From: Clostridia bacterium
Lineage (GTDB): Bacteria; Bacillota; Clostridia; Oscillospirales; Acutalibacteraceae
Reading direction: 5' to 3'
DNA length: 64,000 nucleotides
NCBI GenBank assembly: GCA_017380575.1
Contig: JAFODS010000002.1
Span: forward strand, 1-64,000
The translations under genes were made by a program, and so were the position numbers. Under the pieces are notes generated by a model that worked only from the letters and a program-made list of their open reading frames with translations, was not told the DNA's origin and made no database searches. This document shows positions 26,972 through 35,657 of this stretch, piece by piece. Numbering within the stretch: position 1 is the stretch's first letter; every line of letters starts with the position of its first letter.

Positions 26972-27466
26972 ATGGATAAGATTTTTACTAAGATTCACGA
27001 AATCTGCGGTAAGTTCATCAAGAACGAAAAGTTAATGGAAATCATCCGCAAAGTTATTTCAAAAGAGGTTGTTTCCTATCTGTTTTTCGGTGTAATGACA
27101 ACCGTTGTGAATTTTATCGCTTTTGGTCTTTGTGAAGGAAAAATGCACTATCTTGTAGCAAATGCAGTTGCCTGGGTGGCTGCCGTTGTTTTTGCGTTTG
27201 TTACAAATAAGCTTTTTGTTTTTGACAGCAAAAGCTGGAAACCGAATGTGCTTTTCAAGGAAGCTGCTTCTTTTACAGGTGCACGTTTGCTCACTCTCGG
27301 CATTGAAGAAATCGGAATGTGGGGCCTTATCGACCTTCTTCATCTTGACAAGGCTTTTAACTTGCCGTTTGTAAGCGGAGAAATGGTTGTCAAGATTATC
27401 ATCTCAATCGTAGTTGTTGTTCTTAATTACTTCTTCAGCAAGCTGATAATTTTCAAGAAAAAATAA
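26972..27466 (+). CDS. GtrA-family membrane protein
   Basis: A 164-residue protein with four membrane helices (about residues 36-55, 60-82, 93-120 and 135-158). It matches the GtrA/DPMS family: YLFFGVMTTVVNFIAFGL, AVAWVAAVVFAFVTNKLFVFDS and the closing NYFFSKLIIF. Relatives help flip lipid-linked sugars used to decorate surface polymers. The next gene, 19 bases on, is a glycosyltransferase, which supports that reading. TCAGGAG precedes the ATG. Confidence 0.9.
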   Translation: MDKIFTKIHEICGKFIKNEKLMEIIRKVISKEVVSYLFFGVMTTVVNFIAFGLCEGKMHYLVANAVAWVAAVVFAFVTNKLFVFDSKSWKPNVLFKEAASFTGARLLTLGIEEIGMWGLIDLLHLDKAFNLPFVSGEMVVKIIISIVVVVLNYFFSKLIIFKKK

Positions 27467-27485
27467 TTTTCGAAGGACGTTGCTT

Positions 27486-28523
27486 ATGAAATCTGTCAGC
27501 GTTATTATTCCTGTTTACAATGTTGAAAAGTATCTGCCGAAATGCCTCGACAGCGTTATCGGACAGACTTATAAAAATCTTGAAATAATCTGCGTCAATG
27601 ACGGCTCACCCGACAATTCCGTAGCTGTTCTTGAAAGCTATGCTGAAAAAGACAGCAGAATCAGAATTATAAATCAGAAAAACACAGGACTTTCAGGTGC
27701 AAGAAACACGGGAATTGAAGTCGCAACGGGCGATTACATCATCTTTCTTGATTCTGACGATTGGATGGATGCTGAAGCAGTTGAAACAGCAATGCAGTAT
27801 ACTGAAAAAGCAGACCCTGTAATGTGGGGATATGTCCGTGAGTTTCCTGACAAGTCGATTGAAAAGAAAATTTTTGACGGCGACAGAAGCTTTGACGAAA
27901 AAGAAACCCGTAATCTTCACCGACGCCTTGCAGGTCTTACGGGAGAAGAATTACGAAATCCCGAAAATACGGATGCTCTTGTTACGGCATGGGGCAAGCT
28001 TTACACGGCAAGTGTTATAAAAGAAAACAAGCTTCAGTTTGTGGATACAAAAATTATCGGCACGGAAGATCTGCTCTTTAATATGTATTATTTCTGCTTT
28101 GCAAAAAGTTGTTACTTCATCGATAAGCCGTTCAATCACTACCGTAAGGACAACGAAACCTCGCTGACAAGAAGCTACAAATCAAAGCTCTTTTCTCAAT
28201 GGTCGGAGCTTTATTCAAGAATAAGAATTTGCATTGACGAAAACAAGCTTGGTGAGGATTTTCACAAGGCAATTGATAACCGAATCTGCCTTAGTATGAT
28301 CGGACTTGGCTTGAATGAGCTTTGCAACAAAGCTTCTCATTTGCAGAGAATTAAAAATTTAAAAGCAATTCTTTCTTCACAGCAGTATGTCAAGGCGTAC
28401 CAAAATCTTGATTTTTCATATTTCCCGATTCATTGGAAGCTGTTTTTTATGTTCTGTAAAAACCGAAATGCACTTTTTGTGTATATTCTGCTTAATGCAA
28501 TGCAGATGCTGATAGGTAAATAA
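27486..28523 (+). CDS. Glycosyltransferase family 2
   Basis: A 345-residue GT-A fold glycosyltransferase. It has SVIIPVYNVEKYLPKCLDS at the N-terminus, CVNDGSPDNS, the glycine-rich TGLSGARNTGIE and the metal-binding DSDDW motif near residue 95, with a C-terminal helical region and no membrane helix. It probably makes a surface glycan together with GtrA. I chose the ATG at 27486 (GAAGGACG upstream) over the TTG two codons earlier. Donor and acceptor cannot be read from sequence. Confidence 0.88.
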   Translation: MKSVSVIIPVYNVEKYLPKCLDSVIGQTYKNLEIICVNDGSPDNSVAVLESYAEKDSRIRIINQKNTGLSGARNTGIEVATGDYIIFLDSDDWMDAEAVETAMQYTEKADPVMWGYVREFPDKSIEKKIFDGDRSFDEKETRNLHRRLAGLTGEELRNPENTDALVTAWGKLYTASVIKENKLQFVDTKIIGTEDLLFNMYYFCFAKSCYFIDKPFNHYRKDNETSLTRSYKSKLFSQWSELYSRIRICIDENKLGEDFHKAIDNRICLSMIGLGLNELCNKASHLQRIKNLKAILSSQQYVKAYQNLDFSYFPIHWKLFFMFCKNRNALFVYILLNAMQMLIGK

Positions 28524-28529
28524 TTTTTA

Positions 28530-28563
28530 AAAGGGAAGCGATGAGCTTCCCTTTGGTTATTTT
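28530..28563 (+). terminator. Intrinsic terminator after the glycosyltransferase
   Basis: A perfect 10-bp stem (28530-28539 with 28545-28554) with a 5-base loop and T-rich tail, 6 bases after the stop codon. Confidence 0.8.
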
Positions 28564-28591
28564 AGACAAAAAATTAATGCATTGTTTTATA

Positions 28592-28619
28592 TTGTAAAAA
28601 TATGAAAATATGTTATAAT
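28592..28619 (+). promoter_or_regulatory. Promoter of the ceramidase-like gene
   Basis: TTGTAA at 28592-28597 and TATAAT at 28614-28619, spacer 16 bases, 50 bases before the start codon. Confidence 0.55.
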
Positions 28620-28669
28620 TAATTTACTATGGGTATGTATATTCACACCCGATTGAAAGGAGATATATT

Positions 28670-30538
28670 ATGAAAAAGTTACTTCTTTCTGTTATCTCAG
28701 TCATTCTTTGCTTCAGCCTTATGGTTCCCGCAGCTGTAACGGCTTTTGCAGAAAATCCCGAAACATCGGTGACTGATACAACAGTTGAGCAGCCCGAAAT
28801 TCCCGTTGATATCGATATCGACTCAGCTCTTGACTTCGTTAAGGACACAGCTGAAAAGTTCGGTGACGATTTTGAGGCTCTTTCATCAACGAGCATCAAA
28901 ACAGTGTTTATGCACAGCATTGCAAAGATTGTAAACACTCTTTCAAACATCCTTATCACAGTTCTCGGTAAGGCAATCAACCTCTTCATCCCGAAGACTC
29001 CTGCGTTGAATTCTTATAAGGACTTCAACCTTGACGATTATGAAAACTTCTTCCCGGGTATGGAAGAGTTCCTTGACGAGCCTGCACCGGGTGCAAGATG
29101 GAGCCTTGGTTACGCTCAGGAATCAATCCTTCCTGACGACTTCGGCGTAGTTCCTTACACAATGGGTGGCTACGGTCTTATGGCAGAAACAACAGAAACA
29201 TTTGACGGTCTCTGGGTTCGTACAGTTATCCTTGATGACGGTTCAGGCAGAGGTAAGGTTGCTTTCTGTGTTCTTGACGCAATCGGTATTGCAAACGCAG
29301 ACGTAAGACTTATCCGTGCTGCTGTTAAGGATTTTGCAGAAGCTAACAATATCGTAAGCATTAACGTTTCTGTTACTCATACTCACTCAGGTATCGACCT
29401 TCAGGGTGTATGGGATAACACAGTAGGTAACGTTCTTAACAACATCACACTCGGTGCTCTTGGTATCACAAAGCTTCAGAGTGGTGTTGACCGCAAGTTC
29501 CTTCAGACAATCATTGATCAGACAGCTAAGTCAATCAAGGATGCAACTGCAGATATGAAGACAGGCGAGCTTACTCTTGCTAAGATGGATATCGGTGACG
29601 AGTATCTTCGTGACAGAACATATCCTGATTGCTATGACGGAAATATGTACCGCCTTGAGTTCACTCCCGATAAGGCAGGCGCAACTCCGACAATCATCGC
29701 AACATTCGGCGTTCATCCTGAAAACTCAGGCTTCGGCCACACAGTTATTTCTGCAGACTTCATTCCTTACACAGAACAGGTTCTTAACGCAGCAGGCTAT
29801 AACTTCATCTTCATCCAGGGTGCTGTAGGTACTATCACATATGAACGCCACCGTTCAAACGACGGCCTCGACCTTACAAGATATGAGGAAGCTGTCCGTT
29901 ACGGTTGGGAAATCGGTTATTTCCTTCTTGGTATGGAATTGACAGAAGCAGAGTGTAAGGCTCTTAACTTCGAGCTTGGTGACTTCCTTGGTGTTGCTGA
30001 ATATGAAGGCCAGGAAGGCTACACAGTATGGTACGGAGGCTGGACTCCCGTTGAGGAAGAGGTTGTTAAGCCCCTTCTTAACATCAAGCATTCTCAGTAC
30101 GTTATCGAAGTTTCAAACGTACTTCTTGACATCATCGGCAAGTCAGGTATCACGGATTACTTCTTCCTTTACGACGATGCAACAGGCAAGTATTACGAAG
30201 TAACAGAGTGCGGTTATATGCAGCTTGGCGATTCTCTCCAGGTTCTCATCAGCCCGGGTGAACACTACGGTGAAATCCTTAAGGGCGGTCAGGGTCTTGA
30301 AGACTTCGAGTATGCTTCATACCGCGAGATGTTCGGCGAGAACACAATCATCTTTGACCTTGCTAACGACGCTATCGGCTATATCGAACCCGATCCCGAG
30401 TTCGTAATGGCTGGTATGAAATACGACGAGAAGGCTGACGAAGTTGACTCTGATACATGGTGCCTTATCTCATTCGGTGAGCACACAGCATCAACAGTTG
30501 CAGGCAAGTTCGTTGAACTTTACGAAAGCGTTCAGTAA
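28670..30538 (+). CDS. Secreted neutral/alkaline ceramidase-like hydrolase
   Basis: A 622-residue exported protein with a signal peptide (residues 1-25). The central part resembles the N-terminal catalytic domain of neutral ceramidases: VTHTHSGIDLQGVW near residue 238 (zinc ligands), ATFGVHPENSG near residue 345, ISADFIPYTEQVL and FIQGAVGTITYERH (the acidic/asparagine site of ceramidases is altered). It may cleave an amide or ester of a lipid in the gut. Between signal and catalytic domain, residues 75-110 form an amphipathic hydrophobic stretch (FMHSIAKIVNTLSNILITVL) that could bind membrane. GAAAGGAG precedes the ATG. Monocistronic. Confidence 0.68.
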   Translation: MKKLLLSVISVILCFSLMVPAAVTAFAENPETSVTDTTVEQPEIPVDIDIDSALDFVKDTAEKFGDDFEALSSTSIKTVFMHSIAKIVNTLSNILITVLGKAINLFIPKTPALNSYKDFNLDDYENFFPGMEEFLDEPAPGARWSLGYAQESILPDDFGVVPYTMGGYGLMAETTETFDGLWVRTVILDDGSGRGKVAFCVLDAIGIANADVRLIRAAVKDFAEANNIVSINVSVTHTHSGIDLQGVWDNTVGNVLNNITLGALGITKLQSGVDRKFLQTIIDQTAKSIKDATADMKTGELTLAKMDIGDEYLRDRTYPDCYDGNMYRLEFTPDKAGATPTIIATFGVHPENSGFGHTVISADFIPYTEQVLNAAGYNFIFIQGAVGTITYERHRSNDGLDLTRYEEAVRYGWEIGYFLLGMELTEAECKALNFELGDFLGVAEYEGQEGYTVWYGGWTPVEEEVVKPLLNIKHSQYVIEVSNVLLDIIGKSGITDYFFLYDDATGKYYEVTECGYMQLGDSLQVLISPGEHYGEILKGGQGLEDFEYASYREMFGENTIIFDLANDAIGYIEPDPEFVMAGMKYDEKADEVDSDTWCLISFGEHTASTVAGKFVELYESVQ

Positions 30539-30544
30539 AAATTC

Positions 30545-30577
30545 AAACCCACTGCCTCGGCAGTGGGTTTTTGTTTA
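30545..30577 (+). terminator. Terminator between the ceramidase-like gene and aroQ
   Basis: A perfect 12-bp stem (30545-30556 with 30559-30570) with T run downstream. It lies between convergent genes, overlaps the end of aroQ by a few bases, and its A-rich left flank lets it act on the other strand too. Confidence 0.85.
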
Positions 30578-31006
30578 GTTATATTTTTCTTTAAGATAAT
30601 CCATTGCCATTGTGTAGCTGTCGAAGCCGTAGCCGGCGAAGGTTTTTTCGGCATAAAGTCCGACATAAGAAATTTTGCGAAACTCTTCGCGTGAATTCAC
30701 GTCCGAAATATGCACCTCACAGGTCGGAATTGCGACCGCCTTGAGGGCATCAAGAATCGCAACGCTTGTGTGAGTGTAGGCGGCAGGGTTGATAACTATT
30801 CCGTCAGCTTTACCGTAAGCTTCCTGAATTTTATCAACAATGGCACCTTCGTGGTTGGACTGAAAAAGCTCAACTGTTATGTTCATTTCTTCAGCCTTTG
30901 CACTTATCATATCACAAAGGTCAGCATATGTGTTTTTGCCGTAGATATCGGGCTCTCTTATTCCGAGCATATTGAGATTAGGACCGTTTATAACTAAAAT
31001 ATGCAT
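30575..31006 (-). CDS. aroQ: 3-dehydroquinate dehydratase, type II
   Basis: Third step of the shikimate pathway, dehydrating 3-dehydroquinate. The 143-residue protein has the type II signature ILVINGPNLNMLGIREPDIYG, the ELFQSNHEGAIVD region with catalytic residues, INPAAYTHTSVAILDAL and VEVHISDV-like CEVHISDVNSREEFR. Last gene of the aromatic operon, overlapping the end of the aroE-aroK fusion by 13 bases. Confidence 0.95.
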   Translation of the reverse strand: MHILVINGPNLNMLGIREPDIYGKNTYADLCDMISAKAEEMNITVELFQSNHEGAIVDKIQEAYGKADGIVINPAAYTHTSVAILDALKAVAIPTCEVHISDVNSREEFRKISYVGLYAEKTFAGYGFDSYTMAMDYLKEKYN

Positions 31007-32214
31007 TCTATCACCCTTTTTGCTGTAATTTCGGCATCGGCATCGACTTCAACAGTAAAGTCGGAAAATGCCTCGTAGATCTCTTTTCTTGCTTCGTAGA
31101 TTTTTCTTAACGCGTCCCCGTCTTTTGAAAGCGGTCTGCCTTCAAGAGAGAGAAGGGACAAATCTTTTTTCAGATATATTATTGTGCCGTTTTGCTTTAA
31201 TGCATCACGGTTTTCCTTTTTTATAACAGCACCGCCACCTGTGGCGATAATTTTTGAAAGCTGTTTTCCGACGGTTTCAACCGCCTCTGTTTCAAGATCT
31301 CGGAAAAACTTTTCTCCGTCATTTTCAAAAATTTCGGGAATCGTCCGTCCGTCAGCCTTGACAATTTCTTCGTCCGTGTCAAGAATCTCACGGTGAAGCT
31401 TTTTTGCAAGGATTTTTCCGACAGTTGACTTTCCGCACCCGGGCATGCCGATAAGCACAATGTTTTTCTGTTCGTTCAGCATTGCTCTGACAACAGCGTC
31501 AATATCTTTGTTATGAAGCTGAACGTCGGGAAACTGTTCTGCCGAGCGAAGACCCTGAGCAACAAGCATCGAAAGTCCATTTGAACAGGGGATACCAAGC
31601 TCCTCTGCATCAAGCAAAAGTCTTGTTTTGCACGGATTGTAAATCAGGTCAAGCACATTGCTGAGGTTTGCGAATTTCTGAAGGTCAACAAGTCGCTCAC
31701 CGTTGTTAGGATACATTCCGACGGGTGTCGTGTTAACAATGATATCGGCATCGTAATGTTTATCAATATTGCCGTAATTGTTTTCTCCGCTTCTGCTGAT
31801 GACGACAATTTCCTTCGCACCGCAGTCTTTTGCAACGGCACAGACCGTCAGACTCGCACCGCCCGAACCGAGGACAAGCACCTTTTTGCCGTTGTAATCG
31901 GCACCGCAGGATTTTGACATATAGTCAAAGCCGAAATAGTCTGTATTGTCACCGTAAAGTGTGCCGTCAGCACGTCGGATAACGGTGTTTACGCTTCCGA
32001 TTTTTTTTGCAGTTTCGGAAAGCTCATCGCAACGATTGAATGCTTCAATTTTGTATGGAATTGTAACATTGTAAGCTTTGAGTGTTTTATCCTGAAAAAA
32101 CTCGTCCAGCTCCTCAGGCTCACGGCAGAAAAGCTCATAGCTGTACTTGCCGAAATGAGCGTGAATCTGCGGAGACAGGCTGTGTGAAAGCTTACGTCCG
32201 AGCAAACCGTACAT
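30994..32214 (-). CDS. aroEK: Bifunctional shikimate dehydrogenase-shikimate kinase
   Basis: One 406-residue polypeptide carries two consecutive shikimate steps. Residues 1-245 are AroE: LLGRKLSHSLSPQIH, YNVTIPYK with the catalytic Lys, GSVNTV, NTDYFGF, the NADP-binding VLVLGSGGAS and NTTPVGMYP. Residues about 250-406 are AroK: the P-loop IGMPGCGKSTVG, LDTDEEI, FRDLETE, ATGGGAV and GRPL lid region. The fused order AroE-AroK is uncommon compared with separate genes and channels dehydroshikimate to shikimate-3-phosphate. The start is 2 bases after the pheA stop. Confidence 0.94.
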   Translation of the reverse strand: MYGLLGRKLSHSLSPQIHAHFGKYSYELFCREPEELDEFFQDKTLKAYNVTIPYKIEAFNRCDELSETAKKIGSVNTVIRRADGTLYGDNTDYFGFDYMSKSCGADYNGKKVLVLGSGGASLTVCAVAKDCGAKEIVVISRSGENNYGNIDKHYDADIIVNTTPVGMYPNNGERLVDLQKFANLSNVLDLIYNPCKTRLLLDAEELGIPCSNGLSMLVAQGLRSAEQFPDVQLHNKDIDAVVRAMLNEQKNIVLIGMPGCGKSTVGKILAKKLHREILDTDEEIVKADGRTIPEIFENDGEKFFRDLETEAVETVGKQLSKIIATGGGAVIKKENRDALKQNGTIIYLKKDLSLLSLEGRPLSKDGDALRKIYEARKEIYEAFSDFTVEVDADAEITAKRVIECIF

Positions 32215-32216
32215 CG

Positions 32217-33353
32217 TTATTCCTCCGTATAGCTTCCGAGGTAAACGAAGGTTTCACAATCGTTTTCAAGCTCCGTGATAAGCTTTTTCAATTCTTCGGA
32301 GTAAACGGAAGCGTCAATGTCAAAGTAGAACATAAACTCAAAATTGCTTCCCGCAATGGGACGGCTTTCAAGCTTGGTAAGGTTAAGTCCGCGCGAAGCA
32401 AAACGTGCGATAATATTGTAAAGTGAACCCGGGGTGTGCGGAATTGTAAGCATAAGGCTTGTTTTGTTTGCACCCGGATAAATTTCAGGCTCTTTGGAAA
32501 TGCAGATGAATCTTGTGTAGTTGTTCTGCGTGTTCTGAATATCGCCCGAAAGAATTTTAAGACCGTAAAGCTCAGCACATTCTTTTGCACCGATTGCCGC
32601 GATATCCGTCCTGCCCGATTCGGCAACTATTTTTGCCGCTGCGGCAGTGTTTTTACAAACGTGAACCTTAACTCCGAGCTGGCTGATGAAAGCTGAGCAC
32701 TGGTTGAGTGCCTGCTCGTGTGAATAAATTTCCTTGATTGAGCTGATGCTCGTACCGCTGTTTGCGAGGAGCTTGTGCTCAATGCAGAGTTTTATGCTGT
32801 GTGTAATATAAAAGCTGTACTTTGACATAAGGTCATAAACCTGATTTACAGAACCTGCCGTGCTGTTTTCAACGGGCAGGATTCCGTAACGGCAAAGACC
32901 CGAATCAACAGCCTTGAAAACATCTTCGAAACCGTTGAAATACATTATGCTCGGGTATGCAAACATCTTGTCGCACGCGTGCTGTGAATAAGCACCCTCA
33001 ACACCCTGACAAGCAACAACAGCGCGGTTGATACGCTCTTTGGGTGTTTCAGCAGTTACCTTTTCAATTGTTTCAACAAGATTGGATTTTTTTGAGTTAA
33101 GACTTCTCTGGTAAGAACAGCTGACGTCAAAAATAGTCTGGTAAAGAACTCTCGCGTATTCGCTGAATTCGGGAGCGACCTTTGAAGTTACCTTGTTTAT
33201 AACCTGACGTTCGCGTTCTCTGTCCGAAACGGGAAGTCCGTTTTCTTTTTTATATTCGGCAATCGAAGCGGCCGTCTTCATCCTTCTTTCAAAAAGACGG
33301 ACGAGCTCGTCGTCGATTGTGTCGATTTCTTTTCTGAGTTCATTTATATTCAT
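32217..33353 (-). CDS. pheA: Bifunctional chorismate mutase/prephenate dehydratase (P-protein)
   Basis: Converts chorismate to prephenate and on to phenylpyruvate. Residues 1-85 are an AroQ-type chorismate mutase (LRKEIDTIDDELVRLFERRM), residues about 105-285 the dehydratase (VACQGVEGAYSQHACDKMF, VENSTAGSVNQVYDLM, TRFICISK) and residues about 290-375 an ACT domain with TPGSLYNIIARFASRGLNLT and ESRPIAGSNFEFMFYFD, the Phe-binding motif for feedback inhibition. ATG at 33353 is chosen because GAAGGTG lies 6 bases upstream; the longer GTG start overlaps that site. Confidence 0.94.
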   Translation of the reverse strand: MNINELRKEIDTIDDELVRLFERRMKTAASIAEYKKENGLPVSDRERERQVINKVTSKVAPEFSEYARVLYQTIFDVSCSYQRSLNSKKSNLVETIEKVTAETPKERINRAVVACQGVEGAYSQHACDKMFAYPSIMYFNGFEDVFKAVDSGLCRYGILPVENSTAGSVNQVYDLMSKYSFYITHSIKLCIEHKLLANSGTSISSIKEIYSHEQALNQCSAFISQLGVKVHVCKNTAAAAKIVAESGRTDIAAIGAKECAELYGLKILSGDIQNTQNNYTRFICISKEPEIYPGANKTSLMLTIPHTPGSLYNIIARFASRGLNLTKLESRPIAGSNFEFMFYFDIDASVYSEELKKLITELENDCETFVYLGSYTEE

Positions 33354-33364
33354 AAGGGACACCT

Positions 33365-34435
33365 TCAGATAAGATTGATTAAAGCAAGAGCAGTAACAGC
33401 CTCAACGCAGGGAACAGCTCTCGGCACAATGCACGGGTCGTGTCTGCCTTCAATAATAAGCTCTTCCGCAGTCATTGTTTCAAGGTTAACCGTCATCTGC
33501 GGTTTTGCAATTGACGGAGTCGGTTTGACCGCAACGCGGAAGATAATCGGCATTGAAGAGGTTATACCGCCAAGGATTCCACCGTGATTATTTGTCTTTG
33601 TTTTGATTTTGTCGTCTTCAACAATGAAACTGTCGTTGTTTTCGCTGCCTCTGAGGTCTGCACAGTCAAAACCGTTGCCAAATTCAATTCCTTTAATGGC
33701 AGGGATAGCAAAAATTGCCTGACTGATTGCATTTTCGACACCCTCAAACATCGGCTCACCGATGCCTGCAGGCATGCCTGTTACAGCACATTCGATAACA
33801 CCGCCAACGGAATCTCCGTCAAGTCTTGCTTCTTCAATTTTTGTAAGGATTTTTTCTTTAACACCGTCATCAATCAACGGAAAATTTTTTTCGGAAATGC
33901 TTGCAAGAATATCGGAGTTTACGCTGACAGGGTCAAAGCGTGAATCGCTGACACCTGCAATTTTTTCAATATGTGCGCCGATGCGGATTCCTTTTTCTTC
34001 TAAAATCTGCATTGCAACCGCACCTGCAAAGCACATCGGTGCAGTCATCCTTCCCGAGAAGTTTCCGCCACCGCGGATGTCGTTGAAGCCATTATGCTTT
34101 ATGTGTGCCGCAAAATCCGAGTGCGACGGACGCGGAAGATTCCTGAATTTTGAATAATCCTTTGAATGTTGGTCGTTGTTTTTTATAACTGCACAAAGAG
34201 GTGCACCGCAGGTAATGCCGTCGACAACACCTGAAATTATTGAAGGAATGTCATCTTCCTTACGCTTTGTTGAATAAGCGTTGTTGCCGGGAGCACGGCG
34301 TGACATAAATTTTCCGATTTTCTCCATATCGAGCTTTATGCCTGCAGGAATACCGTCAATAACAACACCGATAGCCTCCGAATGTGACTGACCGAAAACG
34401 GTAATTCTGAATTTTTCACCAAAGCTACATGACAT
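33365..34435 (-). CDS. aroC: Chorismate synthase
   Basis: Forms chorismate from EPSP using reduced FMN. The 356-residue protein has GEKFRITVFGQSHSEAIG, the RRAPGNNAYSTKRKEDD signature, RPSHSDFAAHIKH, DIRGGGNFSGRMTA and the C-terminal RHDPCIVPRAVPC. The open frame extends upstream, but the ATG at 34435 fits: GGAGGTGA lies 5 bases before it and the product starts MSCSFG. It overlaps the end of aroA by 11 bases, so the two are translationally coupled. Confidence 0.95.
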   Translation of the reverse strand: MSCSFGEKFRITVFGQSHSEAIGVVIDGIPAGIKLDMEKIGKFMSRRAPGNNAYSTKRKEDDIPSIISGVVDGITCGAPLCAVIKNNDQHSKDYSKFRNLPRPSHSDFAAHIKHNGFNDIRGGGNFSGRMTAPMCFAGAVAMQILEEKGIRIGAHIEKIAGVSDSRFDPVSVNSDILASISEKNFPLIDDGVKEKILTKIEEARLDGDSVGGVIECAVTGMPAGIGEPMFEGVENAISQAIFAIPAIKGIEFGNGFDCADLRGSENNDSFIVEDDKIKTKTNNHGGILGGITSSMPIIFRVAVKPTPSIAKPQMTVNLETMTAEELIIEGRHDPCIVPRAVPCVEAVTALALINLI

Positions 34436-35657
34436 TTGCGTCACCTCCGAGTGAATTGAAATCTTTGAAAAACTCAGGGTAGGATTTGTTAACTGCCTGA
34501 GCATTGTTTATTATAACACAGTTTTCGCATTTTTGTGAAGCAACGGCAGCAGCCATAACGATTCTGTGGTCGTTGAAGCTTTCAACCGTTCCGCCTGAAA
34601 GACTTTTTCTGCCGTTTATTATTATGCCGTCTTCGGTTTCGTGTGCATCACCGCAGAGAGAATTAATCATTTCAACAGTTGATTTTATTCTGTCGCTTTC
34701 TTTTAAACGAAGACGAGTTGCATTGTAAATTTTTGTTGTACCGTCTGCTGTTGCGGCAATGGCTGATATTACGGGCACAAGGTCAGGGATATCGGATGCA
34801 TCGATTTCTGTGCCGTGCAGGTTTGCAAGTGAAAGACGGATTGAATTGCCGTCTTCAATTAATTCAGCACCGAATGAACAAAAAACATCAAGGATTTTTC
34901 TGTCGCCCTGAGCTGAATTGCGGTCGAGTCCCGAAACCTCTGCACCGAGAGCGAGGAGGAATGCCGCATTTGACCAATCACCTTCAACAATGAAAGCCCC
35001 TGATTGCAAATCAGAGTGTCTGACTTTATAAATGTTTCCGTTTTCTTCGATTTTTGCACCGAAATCGGAAAGAACTTTTGTTGTGATATCAATGTACGGC
35101 TTTGATTCCACAGGCGGAATAATTTCGATTTCGTTCTCTTCTTCGCAAAGTGGAAGAGCGAGCAAAAGCCCCGTGATAAACTGCGAGCTGATATTTCCTG
35201 CAATTCTGAATTTTCCGCCTGTCAGCTTGCCTGAAATGTGAAGCGGAAAAGTATCGCTACAAATTACACCGTGCATTTTCATTTCATCAAGAAGCGGTGC
35301 AATCGGTCGGTCGGGGAGTCTGCCGTGAGCAGTAAATGTTGCCTCAATTCCGAGTGCTGAAACAACGGGAAGCATAAAACGAAGCGTAGATCCGCTTTCA
35401 CCGCAGTCAAGCTCAGCTTTTTCGGGGAACTTGGCAGGCGGAGTAACAGTCCATTCGTTACCGCTTTTTTCTATTGTAACTCCGAGTGACTTAAGACAGC
35501 TTGCGGTTGCCTCAATATCTTCGGAGGTTTTGTTAAGTTTAACTGCACTCTTTCCTTTTGCAAGTGCCGCACAGATTAATGTTCTGTGAGCAACGGATTT
35601 TGAAGCGGGTGCTTCGATTTTTCCGCAAAGAGATTTCGGATTGATTTTAATTTTCAT
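34425..35657 (-). CDS. aroA: 3-phosphoshikimate 1-carboxyvinyltransferase (EPSP synthase)
   Basis: Adds enolpyruvate to shikimate-3-phosphate. The 410-residue protein has APASKSVAHRTLICAAL, DCGESGSTLRFMLP with the PEP-binding motif, GRLPDRPIAPLLDEM, SSQFITGLLLALP, the Asp of DIPDLVPVISAIA, RLRLKESDRI and FNDHRIVMAAAVA. The loop after NS is LDCGESGSTLRF; the GNAGTA-like loop of glyphosate-sensitive class I enzymes is GESGST here, closer to the class II type. Its start lies 11 bases inside the end of aroB. Confidence 0.95.
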   Translation of the reverse strand: MKIKINPKSLCGKIEAPASKSVAHRTLICAALAKGKSAVKLNKTSEDIEATASCLKSLGVTIEKSGNEWTVTPPAKFPEKAELDCGESGSTLRFMLPVVSALGIEATFTAHGRLPDRPIAPLLDEMKMHGVICSDTFPLHISGKLTGGKFRIAGNISSQFITGLLLALPLCEEENEIEIIPPVESKPYIDITTKVLSDFGAKIEENGNIYKVRHSDLQSGAFIVEGDWSNAAFLLALGAEVSGLDRNSAQGDRKILDVFCSFGAELIEDGNSIRLSLANLHGTEIDASDIPDLVPVISAIAATADGTTKIYNATRLRLKESDRIKSTVEMINSLCGDAHETEDGIIINGRKSLSGGTVESFNDHRIVMAAAVASQKCENCVIINNAQAVNKSYPEFFKDFNSLGGDANVM

